From assembly GCA_039707465.1 (NCBI GenBank), contig CM077645.1, positions 167,105,503 through 167,169,502 of the forward strand: a DNA stretch of 64,000 nucleotides, in the 5' to 3' direction. Under the pieces are notes generated by a model. That model made no database searches, was not told where the DNA came from, and was given only the letters and a program-made list of their open reading frames with translations. A program made the translations under genes and the position numbers. Each line of letters opens with the position of its first letter. The first letter of the stretch is position 1. Below, piece by piece: positions 22,051-33,859 of this stretch. The DNA is from Rhabdophis nuchalis. Taxonomy: Eukaryota > Chordata > Lepidosauria > Squamata > Natricidae.

Positions 22051-22280
22051 GTGTTTCCCTGGAAATAAGACAGGGTCTTATTTTCTTTTGATCCCCAAAA
22101 TAAGCGCTTGGCCATATTTTTGGGGAGATCTTATTATTTTTGAGGTGCAGGAGGCGGCAACCGTGGTCACGTCATGGCTGCTGCTATGTTGCAATATTTT
22201 TGGAGAGGTCTTATTTTTTGGGGAAGGCTTAGCACATGAGTTCAAAAGCCTGATTGGGCTTATTTTGGGGGAAACAGGGT
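22051..22280. mobile_element. MITE, 'cccaaaataagac' family, copy 2
   Basis: Same family and orientation as copy 1, about 600 bp away. The left end is 'tgtgtttccctggaaataag' and the right end 'cttattttgggggaaacagg'. It shares 'aaaataagcgcttggcc' and the GC-rich core. Confidence 0.65.
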
Positions 22281-22814
22281 GTATAAGTCCACCTAAACCC
22301 TTTAACTTCTTAAAAACTGTCTACAATCAACACTCTAATATTTATTTTGGTGTATATTTAAAAAATATTAAACTTTAAAATCGTAATTTTTTTTCTTTCA
22401 GAATTGAAGGAAAACCAACTCAGCAAATAGGACCAGAACAGACTGAAGGTTTTAAACAAGCAGTTTAAAAAACCAGTTAAACTCCATAGTGATTAAAATG
22501 TGAGGTTTGGTCAAACCTTTAAGTCCATAAAAGTCTCCATTCGCAGCTATGCGCTTGGTAAAATCCTGTGATTCCCATCTATTTGCAAGAGATTGTAAAA
22601 ACATCCCTTTCTGTCATATACTCAGACAAAAAACAGCTGTCAGGTGTATGCATGGGTGATCTCAAGATCTCTTTTTCTCCAGAAAGATTTTCAGTGGTTC
22701 ATATTCAGCATTTAATTTCCTTTTCATCCATAATGTCTCCTTCAAGCCACAGGACATTTCTCACCAAAAGCTTCTTGGAGACACAACCAGTTACGAAGCA
22801 CTGATACACTAAAA

Positions 22815-22930
22815 CTGTATTTCTCAACCTTAGCAATTTTAAATTGGTGGGGGGGGAGAGGGGGCTGAGCGGAGGGTGTTTTGTAATTGGAGTCCACACA
22901 TCTTAAAATTGCCAACGTTGAGAAGCACTG
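22815..22930. mobile_element. hAT-type MITE with exact 8-bp target duplication
   Basis: Flanked by cactaaaa at 22807-22814 and 22931-22938 (8 of 8). Ends ctgtatttctcaacc and gttgagaagcactg are inverted repeats. The interior 'gtccacacatcttaaaattgcc' links it to the MITEs at 27235 and 56676. A G-run with 'gagagggggctgagcgg' has replaced part of the usual core. Confidence 0.85.
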
Positions 22931-22938
22931 CACTAAAA

Positions 22939-24670
22939 TGTCACTTTTCAAGCCAACTCACAATTAAAATGTTATTTTGTTTATTTTGGCCCTTTGGACA
23001 AATGTGCACGCTTCCAAACACACCAATATTTCTATTTTCTAACAGAATTCACCTGGGCCAAAATTTTTTAAAAAAACATGTTGGCATTATTGCTTTATTA
23101 TGTAACAGACCAACTTCCAATTTTTTAAAACTACTTTTCTTAAAGACGTGGAACAGGGATCCAGGCATATATCTCTGGGCACATTTGGTGACCTAAGATT
23201 TAAGATATATTTATGGAACTTTTTCTCATAAGCATAAAATGCACTCATTTGCTATTGTGTGAATTGTAGGTAGGCATGCATACACATACGAATGTATCAA
23301 CTTGCCATTAAGCCCACCCAGATTCTATATTTGCTTATTTTTCTTGGAGAAGACATATTTCTCAGAAGAATCAGATTTATTAACTCTGACCAAGTAAAGC
23401 AAATATATGCCAATACAGATACTTCTTCTTTACTTAATTGTGAATTATTGCTGTGTGCTCCAGTAAAAATAAAAACTAGTGCAAAATTTCCTTCAAAAGA
23501 TTCAGGTCTAGATTTTTTTTCAGTTTAATTACTTAAATTAAAGGAGGATAAAATTTACACAAATATTTAATTTGTGCTAAAGTGAAAATTTATATCATGC
23601 ATGCTTTATTGAAAGAAAAATTCTGCAATCTTCAAGGAGTTACATAATGATTTACTTCGTTGACTTGTTTTAATTGCTATTTTATAACATGACATGTTTC
23701 CTATGAATTCTTTACAATCCAACTGTAAAAGATTTAATTAAAACTTGAGCTTGTTCATTTGTTAAAGCAACATAATAAAATTACTCCTGTCAACATTATA
23801 TTTTATTATCTTTAAAAAAAACATTTTTTTCAGTTGCTGAATGGATCAGTAGAGCAAATTCAACCTTTTGAAGGTTTTTCAGAAATTGCAGTTAAAATGG
23901 GGAAACATATAATAAAAGTGAGGGAAAACATAGGAAATTAATAATTAATATAAACATAAGAGAAGGGCATTTAAAAGGTAATGTTTCACAAATAATAAGT
24001 AATATTAAAAGTATTTTAAATACATGATTCAGCATTAAACTAAACAGAAACTGCCAAATCAATGTTGTTAATGATAAGGGTATGCAGCATAAAGAGGTAG
24101 AGATTGTCCTTCATTAGAATCATGCCCAAAATTTCCATTGCTAAGCAAGCAATTGTTAATTGTGTTTTGCCCATTTTATGACTTCTAGCTTTCCATCTAT
24201 CCAATCACACTTTGCATCATTTTCAAGCCCTTTGTCACCTAGTGGGCTTCCAAAATTAGAAATCTATCTTGGCTGTCAAAATCAGTACAATATAAATCAT
24301 TTTCTGGTTAAGGTCCAAGGCTTTTATAGATTCTTCATTGTTTTCAAATTATCATTGACCAGAAATAAAAAAAAAATTTAAATCTTCTATAGGCTTATTT
24401 TTATAAACTTTACACTTTAAAAATGGGTCTTGAGGCAAAGCATATTAGGCCTATTTTCAGCCATATCAGTACTTAACCCCTTATAACAGTGTTTGAAAAA
24501 CTAACCAGAGTTGGGTCTGGTTAGTAACTGGTTCTAGGCTAGGCTGAGATATTGGAAAACAGAAGGCAGCAGTAAACACTTGGCATTGCTGCCATAAGAA
24601 CTGTTTGGAATTGTTAATGAACTCATCTGGAATCAGGTTTGATTTGTAGGAGACTATGACCAGTTTCCAC
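22939..24670. other. Unassigned flanking DNA
   Basis: AT-rich; nothing named. Confidence 0.4.
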
Positions 24671-24965
24671 ATTTACAACTGTTTCAGCTTCCCAGTGGTC
24701 ACATGATCACAATTGGGGTGCTTGGCAAATGACATGTATTTATGATAATTGCACTGCCCTGGGGTCATGTGATCCCCACTTGTAACCTTCCCATCTGGCC
24801 TCCAACCAGCAAGGTCAATGGGGAAGCCAGATTTGCTTAATGACTGCATGAACAACTGCAATGATTCACTTAATAACTGTGGCAAATAGGTTGTAAAATG
24901 AGACAGAACTCTCTAACAACTGCCTTGGTTAGCAACAGAAATGTTGGCTCAATTGTGGTCATTTA
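24671..24965. mobile_element. MITE of the 'ttaacaactg' family, copy
   Basis: Shares a series of blocks ('ggtcacatgatca', 'ggggtcatgtgatc', 'caatggggaagccagattt', 'acttaataactgtggcaa', 'ttggctcaattgtggtc') with a very common squamate repeat. The copy at 44917-45284 shows the ends and a TA at the right border, suggesting a Tc1/mariner-type origin. Confidence 0.55.
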
Positions 24966-27226
24966 TACATTTCAGAAAGGAGGGGGAAATGATGCATGCA
25001 TACATATCCATTAAGTAATCACATAATACAGTAAATCTGAGGTTACTTCCTGCCCTTCTGCTATGTGAGCTAGACATTGCAAGGCCATATTTTTTGTGTC
25101 TTAAATGATTCAATTAATTGGAAAACCGATTTTCCATACACATGTACTATACAGATTTTAGGAAAAGTGATTGAAGATACTGAAAAATTATTAGGAATGA
25201 TAGTATATTGAAATTTGTCTCTCAGCAGGGGTGAAGTGTAACACTTAACAGTGACAGAAAGTAGAAATTATCTATGCACAGTCAGGTCTTCTTCATATCT
25301 TCTTAGAGGTATAATATTATGGTGGAGAAGTAGTCAACATGGAAAGAACAATGAACAGACATCCTCTTCTCCAAATCATGCATATCACTGAAGAGCTAGT
25401 TTCCATGGATACAATATAAACGTGGTAGGGAGCCTTTGCATACACAACAAGGCCTTTATGTGAGTTGGAGCTCTCTCAACACCGTGGTTCCACTCTTACG
25501 GAAGTGTTTACATATAAAGACTTTTGGGGGGGGGCTTACAATGAGTGGCCATCAGCCCCAAAGTATGAGAATTCACTCTAGCATTTAGAGCAAACCAATA
25601 AGAATTTGATAGGTAATTGGGAAAGGGCACTTGTGCAAAATTCCCATTCATATTAATAATTGGAACAAACTGCTAGCATCTGTGTAATTGTCTCAGGAAT
25701 CCAGGTGTGAGTGAATGTCAGCCTCATTGCCTGCAAAACCAAGGCACCATGCAAAGCTAAGGAAAGAATGAAACCGCCATAGCTTTGTTTAGCAGTTATC
25801 TTTTCCATTCCTATTCCTGCAATTGGGGAATGCAATTTAGAGGATTTATTGTATTTGTTACTGTATAGGACATAGAAGTAAATTATTTGGGTTTCAGAAA
25901 GGCTATCTTTCTCAGATGAAGGCTGGCTTCCGTTATTTACTGGTAAAAGTTTAGTTTCATTTGTCACATGGCTCATTCTTTGTGAGATCAGAACCAGGAC
26001 CTAGGGAATAAAGCCAACAAAAACAGGAAGCATTCCATGGGAATTCCGTTTATGGATTAGTGAACATTATTCTATTACAACTCTCCTTAGTGAGTTCCAA
26101 ATATAGATGTGGGAGTTGATATGTAAAATTAAAGAGCATTTAATTCTGGACTTATTATACTTCCCATTACTTTTATTTTTTCTACAAACAATGTGGCAAT
26201 CCTCCAACATACAGATATCAATCTATTGTGTTTTATAAAACATCAGCAGTTACAACAGGGATTAGCATGGTGCCACTTGAGTGTCTGTATCACCACAGTT
26301 CAAGAAGACAGTAACTGAATATTGCAATGAGAAAGAAGAAATGTGCATCTGTTATCTTGATGCTTTGTCTTTTAGCTGTCTCAAATACAAAAAGATTCCT
26401 AAACTTATTTTGTCTGGGAGGATTTCTTGATCTTGGATAATTGACATTTTTGCTATTTAAGCTAGGTCACATTTGACATAGCAAACATCAAACAGCTATG
26501 TGGCTCAGGTATTTGGACTGAAAGAGTATCTTCCCCTTAAAGTACTCTTATCAGGTCTCATAAGGCTATATCGACATCCCCTGCAAAGCCTTGATGTTGG
26601 GAAGCACAAGCAAGCATAATGAAGAAATTGTAAAGAACCCAAGGAGCTTGTGATTATTTGGGGTTGGTTCACAAGAGATGCAAGATTGATACTTAGGTTT
26701 ACTTGGAGAAATCATGGGCTTGAAAATGATGCAAAGTATAATTGGATAGATGGAAAACTATTGGACACAATAAGCCATATTAAATAAACCATTAATACGA
26801 TTAGTCAAACGATTATCTGACCAAATGTTAGTCCTTGCACCATTCTATTTGATTGGTTTTATCATTTGATATTAGTACAGTATGCTTATTTGTCCTATAA
26901 AAAAGACCATTTCATTTGCCTTCCTCTAGCTTTTTATATATTGAGCATGACAGTGTCACTTCATTGACTTAGATTGCTACAGCTATTGTTTATGGATACC
27001 TCTGCTGAAAGTTATACATGAAATTGCTTCATTGTAATCTGTTTCGGATACAAATTGGAGCTAAGTATGGCAAAAGAGATGGCAAATCTTCAAACTGGCT
27101 TTTGAAAAGGCCAAGGAATACGAGACATTATTGTTGAGGCACACTGGGTATTGGGCAAAAGGGTAGCGAAACTGAAGTCCTTATGTGCTTCGTTGATAAT
27201 AGAAAGACCTTCAGTGATGCGGATTA
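24966..27226. other. Unassigned flanking DNA
   Basis: No coding frame with family features or repeat was recognised in this 2.3-kb stretch. It is a candidate place to look for conserved non-coding elements. Confidence 0.4.
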
Positions 27227-27234
27227 CTGTATGT

Positions 27235-27369
27235 CATGGGTGTCCAAACTTGGGAACTTTAAGACTTGTGGACTTCAACTCCCAGAATTCCCCAGCCAGC
27301 TATGCTGGCTGGGGAATTCTGGGAGTTGTAGTCCACAAGTCTTAAAGTTCCCAAGTTTGGACATCCCTG
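27235..27369. mobile_element. 135-bp fold-back hAT-type MITE with exact target duplication
   Basis: Nearly the whole element is one palindrome: 'gtccaaacttgggaacttta..' folds onto '..taaagttcccaagtttggac' around 'agccagctatgctggct'. Flanking ctgtatgt is exact at 27227-27234 and 27370-27377. It carries the core 'tcccagaattccccagccag' shared with the copy at 56676. Confidence 0.9.
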
Positions 27370-27552
27370 CTGTATGTCAAACACAGAATGTGTTTAGAAA
27401 AACATGAATCTCAGAAAATCTCATTGTCTTCATTCAAAACCTATATATAGGTCAGTTTCCCCAGTATAAACAGAAAATGGGAAAATACGATTGTTTCCAG
27501 GTTGGCAAAGGGATAAGAAACTCTCCCTTTATTTATTTAACCTGAATGCTGT

Positions 27553-27637
27553 ATGTGTATGTATGTATGTATGTATGTATGTATGTATGTATGTATGTAT
27601 GTATGTATGTATGTATGTCTGTATGTATGTATGTATA
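27553..27637. repeat. (GTAT)n microsatellite
   Basis: About 20 tetranucleotide units with one 'gtct' interruption. Confidence 0.95.
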
Positions 27638-28875
27638 TTAATTGAAACCTCGTTGGAAAGATGAGCGTTGCTTTTAAATTAAAAGTGAATGCCAGTGATT
27701 CATATTCCTCCTCATCCTTCTCCACCCCATTTGATTGCCTTTTTCTGTATAATTCCAGCTAAACAACAACCTTCTGAAATATGACGAAGTGTATATAATA
27801 TTTAAAGTCACATCATAAATTTATTTTGAAATATTACTGTGTTGAATGTCTTTATTGTCCATTAAGTCTTAGCACAGAATTTGCCTTCCTTCTCCAGTAG
27901 CTGCACACTGGGTTGATATTTTTACTGAGTTGCCATCAGATAAAGGTACAACCAAAAGCTAGTACAGTTATTCTGGCACTTGAGTCAAAAAACCCTACAA
28001 GAGCTCCTCCTGACAATGAAAATGCAATAATTAACATAACATGATTAATCCTCTGCTACTTTTCCAGTATACCATATCTAGTTACTAGAGACAGGCACCA
28101 TATTTTGCCTAATAACTGAGATGATCTTGACAAGAGTGCTTTTAATATTTATAGCTTGTCTGCATCATCTCATATTTTCCATTCAGATATTTAGTGACAG
28201 GTATATAATGGCCTTCGCTATCCAACTATCAAGTTTGCATAATAGATGTATCATTGTAATGAGGCTTGCACCAAAATATTGCACCATAGAGGTCTCCTGC
28301 TGCTAGAGTGAGGAAGCCCCTACTTTTTCCACTTATCTTCCCCCGAAGTTGGTGCTCTGTAGTGGTGGAACATGTTAAGATTTAGTTTGGAGGGAGGCAG
28401 CTTTTTTTCCAGCCATTGCTTTCCTCACATGTTGTTATGGAATGTTATGGAATGAGTGGACCCAGTTTTCAGCTGCAGAATGATAGAGAAGTGATTGGAT
28501 CTGCTAGGTACAGCTAGGCTGTATATGCTTAAGTAATGTTTCAGTAAGTCAGGATATCTTTCAAGATAATTCATTCTGCTTTCATTCCCAGCTGTAGTTA
28601 ATGAGCATTCTAGGGCAACTGAGATGTTCGGGATTTTTTTAATTTTTTGGTTCATTTACAAGCCTCAAGACTTCTTGGTATTTCCAACTCATTGATATTT
28701 CACTGTTGTGTTGTGATGTATTAACATCAAAAACAAAGAAAACGTTTTGGCTGTTTGGAAATGAAAGTCTTAAACAAGGGGATCTGCAGGAATAGCAAAA
28801 AGTCAAGATGGAAGTTGTAACCGCATGATCTAAGCCCCTTTTGAAAGTAAATCATCTGTGCCTGACTTCTTAGGT
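27638..28875. other. Unassigned flanking DNA
   Basis: AT-rich; nothing named. Confidence 0.4.
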
Positions 28876-29112
28876 ACAGGTAGACCTCACTTAACAACTG
28901 CATTAGAGACCAGTAAACTCTGTTGCTAAGTAACATGGTTGTCATGTGACTCTTGTGCCTCCCTGCCAGCTTCCCTACTGATTTTGCTTGTTGGAAATCA
29001 ACTGTGAAGGTTCCAAATGGCAATCAGGTAACCTTTGTAAAATACATGCCAGTTGCCAAGCAGCAAATCGTGATCATGTGAACATGTGGTACAACGGCTG
29101 CAGTTTTGAGGA
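28876..29112. mobile_element. MITE of the 'ttaacaactg' family, fragment
   Basis: Begins 'caggtagacctcacttaaca', then 'gttgctaagtaac', and ends near 'cggctgcagttttgagg'. The block order is reversed relative to the copy at 24671, so it lies in the opposite orientation. Confidence 0.5.
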
Positions 29113-29229
29113 CTGGCAATAACACTATTTTCAGCAGCATCATAAATTCAAAAGGTAGCTGGATGAATAGTCAGTGAATGGAGACTCCTTGTACCATTTC
29201 CATTGCTGTCATCTTGTTTATTCGGTCTT

Positions 29230-29879
29230 TTTTTTTTTTTTTATATTGAAAAAGTTTTATTGGTTTTACATTTTTTCTATAGGGTGGGGTAAGGGATACA
29301 AACAAATTTTGAGAGCATTCACGTCAGAGTCGTCGGCCCTTCCGAGACCTCAAAATACACAGTAATAAAATAACAAAAAAAAAACATTTTTCATAACACT
29401 ACAAGGTAAAAGCAAGTACATATACCTAAATTCTCAATTCCATGCTGTCAGACATTTACAAAAAATCCAGATACAAATATTATGCAAAATTGTTCAGAAA
29501 AATCAAGGCAAAGTTATTTTTTCGATCTAAGTCTCTTGGCTATTGTATCTTCTTTTTCTCCTCCCTGGCTCCCAGCGGGCGGGGCCGCGGCCCCCTCCGT
29601 CCCCCCTGGATCTTCCCCCAGGGCAGAGGAATGTTTTTTAAGAAAGGCTTCCGCCTCAACAACTGTTTTAATCCTCACTCTTCCTCCTTCCCAGAACACC
29701 AGCATCCCTTCGGGTGTCACCCACTTGAACCAAATCCCATGATCAAACAATGTTTTAGACAAGAAGGAAAATTTCCTCCTTGCTTCTCGAATCTTTCTAG
29801 GGATCTGCTTCAAGATAGCAACCTCTTTTTGTTGGTAGATTAATGGACTACCTCTCTGCACTTTCAGGATTTCCTCTCC
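29230..29879 (-). mobile_element. L1-type insertion carrying only the ORF1 3' end, 3' UTR and poly(A)
   Basis: An exact 18-bp target duplication, tcttgtttattcggtctt, lies at 29212-29229 and 29880-29897. On the minus strand the element starts within ORF1, continues into about 270 bp of 3' UTR with an AATAAA signal, and ends in a poly(A) run (T-run at 29230-29242). It therefore moved by L1-type target-primed reverse transcription. ORF2 is completely absent between ORF1 and the tail. Confidence 0.85.
29514..29879 (-). pseudogene. L1 ORF1p C-terminal domain, 5'-truncated but open
   Basis: The minus-strand frame is open from the 5' edge of the insertion to a stop at 29514 (about 120 codons). It reads IPRKIREARRKFSFLSKTL, FDHGIWFKWVTPEGMLVFW and VEAEAFLKKH, resembling the RNA-binding C-terminal domain of vertebrate L1 ORF1 proteins, followed by a Gly/Pro/Ala-rich tail (GGTEGAAAPPAGSQGGEKED). 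The start is lost by 5' truncation. ORF1p normally coats L1 RNA in trimers; this fragment lacks the coiled coil. The lack of stops fits a recent insertion. The call rests on motif resemblance, not a search. Confidence 0.7.
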
Positions 29880-30289
29880 TCTTGTTTATTCGGTCTTGAT
29901 GGTCTTCATGCATGCGCACAACATGTAGCACTTGTCAGGAACACCTAAATCTAACACCTATTTTCTTGGGGTCCAAAAGGGTAATTGCATCAGTACAGGA
30001 AAAGATATTATCTGCTTTGAGGCATCTCTGACAGATGTTTCATATGGATTGTGCATTGTCTTTATATATGGATCTCTATATAACTGTAATACCTGTATCC
30101 TTCAAATTATCAGCTATCAAAGCATTGTTCACATCGCAAGTCTGTTATTTACTTATTTGTTTTTACCAATAATTTGAGAGAAAAGGATGTAGAGTAACAT
30201 CAGATAAAGATTAAAACAGTTTTAAGACCTCTGAACACGAAAAGCTCAAGAGGATCTTTAGCTAACACAACATACGTGCACACTTTAAA

Positions 30290-30600
30290 TCCAAGAATAC
30301 ACTAAGGCAGAAGCTTGTCCATCTCAAGGGTAAAACACCCAGACACAAACATGGTATATGCAGTACAGTGCAATGAGACGTGTGCAGATCTGTACATTGT
30401 GAGACAAAATAACCACTTCATAAATGCATTGCACAACATATGAGAACGAACTCATCACGACAAGATTCAGCAGTCCACCTGCGTTTAAAAGACAAAGGCC
30501 ATTCTTTAGAAGACAACATTTTGGACAACTGTTGGTTTGAAAGAGGGGTCAAAGAGGCTATCTAACTTCCAAGGGGCCTCAATGACTCTCTAAAAGAATG
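30290..30600 (+). pseudogene. Penelope-like element GIY-YIG endonuclease fragment
   Basis: Plus-strand reading NMVYAVQCNETCADLYI resembles the start of the Penelope GIY-YIG module. Another frame continues RQDSAVHLRLKDKGHSLED and WFERGVKEAI (30450-30560). The order and the spacing match the C-terminal endonuclease of Penelope elements. Internal stops and at least one frameshift make it a dead copy. The module normally nicks DNA for insertion. Confidence 0.65.
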
Positions 30601-30654
30601 CAAATGATAAGCTGTCTGCAAGGAATACAAATCCTTCCATTATCCATCATATAG

Positions 30655-30775
30655 TCAGCGCTGAAGAGTAAAGATGCATCTTCAAAGAAAAACCAGAAAG
30701 TCCAGTTGCCTCTTGAAAAAGCACCTATGGGAAAAATATGACCTGGATGACTGAGAAGTTCCTTAGCCATCCCTG
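30655..30775 (+). mobile_element. Penelope-like element 3' tail
   Basis: 'aagaaaaaccagaaagtccagttgcctc' and the following 'gacctggatgactgagaa' are shared with the fragment at 15335-15475. It lies downstream of the GIY-YIG remnant in the same orientation, so the two are probably one element with an internal deletion. Confidence 0.6.
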
Positions 30776-31771
30776 AACATTATTAAAAGCAAACTATAAT
30801 TGTTTGGACCTTAAGGTGGAGCTGTTGGCCTTTAAATCATCAGAATTAATTCTTGCTGCATGCTGAAAACCAGTGCAGTCTTTTCCTCAAATGCACATAT
30901 ACCGTACATTTGTTTTGCAGTTTATTAATTCATGTTGGAAACAGTTATTAGAAAAATTGTTAACTAGGAATAATAAAAATATTTGCTTTTTGAGATTTCA
31001 CTGACTATATAATTCCTTTGGAAACAGCAAATTTTGTACTGTAGCCTTGGTACTCCAGTGTCTTTTAAAATACTGCAAAGTCCCCTTAATCAAGAACCTC
31101 GTGTTTTAAGAAATATACATTCTACCCATGCCATGCATTATTTTATCTCATATAACTCTAATCTCGGTTATGTTTCTTCTTGATCATGGTTTTTCTAAGT
31201 TAAAGATACCCGAGTATTTAGTATTTCTTATAACATAAATATTTGAATGTTTCGTTAAGTTCATCACTTTTTTTTTTTAACAATTCTTCCAGCTCTGTTT
31301 CATCTGTTTTGCAAAAAACTAGAATTGTACAAAGGACAAAGATATGCCAGATATTTTTATAAGGGCATTACAGTGTTTGCAAATTTATTTTTAAGCCCCT
31401 TTCCGAAAGATACAAGTCTAGAATTTGTCTTTTTCATAGCTACCAGAAAGTCAACATCTCCTGTGGCCCCAAGAATTTTGCCCTGATTCGTTTCACGATA
31501 CTCAGATTCCAATGCAGTTTTGGCTAACTGTTCTTCCAGCAGTGTGCTTCCATTTCAATTCAGTGGAGCCCGTGCTATGGGATGGGTCAAGACTATGTGA
31601 CAGGTCATCTCTTGCCTCGCAGCACCTAACAAGTTTTTACTTCTGTTTTTGCCATAATCGTGTCAGTGATGCCTTGAGGTTGAGCCAATTTAATTGTCCC
31701 TCTGTGTGGAACAAGTTGCATTTCTGAAAACACTGGCAGTCTGGGTTTCAGTATGCTATTTAGCAATTTAG
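30776..31771. other. Unassigned flanking DNA
   Basis: No element identified. 31440-31730 is less AT-rich but shows no gene features. Confidence 0.35.
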
Positions 31772-31854
31772 ACCATAGAGCATAGAATAATAGAATTGGA
31801 AGGGTCTTGGAGATCTTCTAAACCAACCCCCTCCTTCAGCAGGAGACCCTATAC
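31772..31854 (-). mobile_element. CR1 3'-UTR fragment, part 1
   Basis: Minus-strand CR1 3' end: 'gcatagaataatagaattgg' and 'ccaaccccctccttcagcag' are the standard reverse-oriented CR1 terminal sequences. It is interrupted at 31854 by a hAT element and resumes at 31993. Confidence 0.8.
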
Positions 31855-31992
31855 TAGGGGTGTCAAACTCAGGTTATCACAGCGGCGTCATGTGACATAT
31901 CAGGACTCCCCCCCCCCCCTTTGCTAAACTTGGTGTGGGAATGGCCAGTATGTGACGCATCAGGCCCACTGGCCGGAAGTTTGACAACCCTG
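31855..31992. mobile_element. Small hAT element in CR1
   Basis: Ends taggggtgtcaaactc and gtttgacaaccctg are inverted repeats. Flanks ccctatac (31847-31854) and cgctatac (31993-32000) agree at 7 of 8. It contains a C-run near 31910. Confidence 0.8.
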
Positions 31993-32025
31993 CGCTATAC
32001 TATTTCAACTAAATGGCTGTCCAGA
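31993..32025 (-). mobile_element. CR1 3'-UTR fragment, part 2
   Basis: 'ctatactatttcaactaaatggctgtcca' continues the CR1 sequence interrupted by the hAT element, then gives way to a SINE. Confidence 0.7.
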
Positions 32026-32220
32026 ATGCAGTATTGCAGGCTAATTCTGTTGAAGTCTCGCTGACTTAGGGTTGACTCAGCCTTCCATTCTTTCAAGGTC
32101 AGTAAAATGAGGACCCAGATTGTTGGGGGGCAATATGCTGATTCTGTAAACTGCTTAGAGAGGGCTGTAAAAGCACTGTGAAGCTGTATATAAGTCTAAG
32201 GGCTACTGCTATTGCTTCTT
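32026..32220 (+). mobile_element. Squamate SINE, 5'-truncated
   Basis: Diagnostic blocks in order: 'gcagtattgcaggctaattc', 'ggttgactcagccttccatt', 'gtaaaatgaggacccagatt', 'caatatgctgattctgtaaa' and 'cttagagagggctgtaaaag'. The tRNA-like head is missing. Confidence 0.7.
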
Positions 32221-32300
32221 CTGTAGTACTATCCAGATTTAAATGGCATATGATATCTGTAATCTTTACACCAGGCAGGCAATTGTCCCAAACCAATCTA

Positions 32301-32507
32301 TCAAGCTCCTTATAACTTCCTCCCAAGAAAGCAAGTTTAGAGTAGTCAGGTTTAATATGATCAGAACTGGGTTATGTTACTGAATCTTGGAAACTGATCA
32401 AGCTCCTTATAACAGTTCCTCCCAAGAAAGCAAGTTTATCAAAAATTCAGAGTAGTCAGGTTTAATACGATCAGAACTGGGTTATGTTACTGAATCTTGG
32501 AAACTGA
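32301..32507. repeat. Tandem duplication, 97 and 110 bp
   Basis: 'tcaagctccttataac' starts at 32301 and again at 32398; both units end 'gaatcttggaaactga'. The second unit has extra sequence ('agt' and 'tcaaaaattc'). Otherwise the copies differ by very few bases. Confidence 0.9.
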
Positions 32508-32865
32508 ACACATACACAGACCAGTATCTGTATCCTGGTTCTTGTTCATCAGCAATGAATATATTAAGGCAAGGTCTCCAGATAATTTTTAATTTCAACT
32601 ACCTCTCATTTCTGATTAGAAATACATAACATTGGATCATTATTAGAATTTGAAAAACTTTAAAGCCATCAGAGCTGCTTTTAAAGAATTATAGGTTTTG
32701 TCAGATAGCAGAAAATAAATGTTCATTTCAATTCGACTGAGAAGGTTTTCAAAACACCATTGGCATTTCAAGCCCTCTCTAATCCTGATTTCTGTTTATT
32801 TACAAGAGTCAATTATTAATCTGCATTTTTATAAGAATGTTATATAGCAACAATGTGCAATCCTT

Positions 32866-32913
32866 TGAGGCCATCTAGTCCAACCCCCTGCTCCAGCAGG
32901 AAATCTTATATTG
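32866..32913 (-). mobile_element. CR1 3'-UTR short fragment
   Basis: 'ccatctagtccaaccccctg' followed by 'ctccagcaggaaatcttata' is the reverse-oriented CR1 3' end. Confidence 0.6.
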
Positions 32914-32991
32914 TCTGGATTATTTTGGTGCCTCTAACAGAGAGGAAAATAGCCAGAAAGAAGAAGTTTACTAGGATGCAGAGGAAGGCAG

Positions 32992-33080
32992 AGGTAGTCC
33001 TTGACATGACCACAACTGAGCCCAACATTTTGGTTGCTAAGCAAGAACGTTGCTAAGTGAGTTTCACCACATTTTACTCA
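32992..33080. mobile_element. MITE of the 'ttaacaactg' family, end fragment
   Basis: 'ggtagtccttgacatgacca' plus 'caactgagcccaacatttt' and 'ggttgctaagcaagaacg' match one end of the family seen complete at 44917-45284. Confidence 0.5.
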
Positions 33081-33494
33081 ATCCATGACATCTCCTGGCT
33101 CTAACAGTCATGTGCAGGCTAGGGAAGAACATCTGAAGGCATGTGTAATGTTCTAATGTACAAAAGTTATAGTTAAATGTGTGGCAGAACTCTGGGCGTG
33201 TTTTTCCAAATGCAGTAAGTGAGATAGAATATGTATAGTTTTAGAAGAGCTCTGTGTGTGTGTGTGTGTGTACATACACATACGTTATACATAGTAGATA
33301 AGGTATCCTTTTCTGTGCCTATACACACTCTATACTATGTAATATTTATGTACACATATGGCATATATACATAGGATTAAATAGTATATTTTGGATGTTC
33401 AGAAGTAGTAAATATATAGACAGAAATTGTATCTTGTTGAGGCCTTTGAGGTGAGGAGAGGTCAGGCAAGGCATCCCTTGATGTGAGTGATGTC

Positions 33495-33709
33495 AAGTTG
33501 GCCATGCCCACACATTCACATGACCAACTAGCTATGCCCACCCAGTCACATGACAAACTAGCTACACCTACCCAGTCACATGCCCACCCAGTCGCATGAC
33601 CATGAAGCCATGCCCACCCAGTCACATTACCACGAAACCACGCCCCATCACATGACCCACAAGCCACACCCAAAGAACCAATAGTAAACATTTTTGAAAT
33701 CGACCCCTG
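33495..33709. mobile_element. hAT element 3' part with an internal tandem array
   Basis: Repeats of about 30 bp built on 'catgcccacccagtcacatg' run from about 33499 to 33675, then 'aaccaatagtaaacatttttg' and a terminal 'cgacccctg'. The same end type, 'gaaccagtagtaaaattttt', occurs in the element ending at 58318. The left end was not identified. Confidence 0.5.
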
Positions 33710-33714
33710 ATTTG

Positions 33715-33852
33715 GCCTATCTGAGAAAGGCAGTCTTGCAGATATCCAAGCTGCAAGCTCTATGGGCTTTACAGCTGACAGCCAGCAGCTTGAATTGTCC
33801 TTGAAAATAAAATAGCAACCAATGAGGCACCTGAAGCAACAGGGTTATATGA
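33715..33852 (-). pseudogene. Minus-strand LINE (L2-like) C-terminal domain fragment
   Basis: The minus-strand reading LLLQVPHWLLFYFQGQFKLLAVSCKAH resembles the conserved LxWLPVxFRxxFKxLxLxxKAL segment at the C-terminus of L2-group LINE proteins. It abuts the plus-strand LINE that begins at about 33860. Confidence 0.5.
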
Positions 33853-33859
33853 CAGAAAC

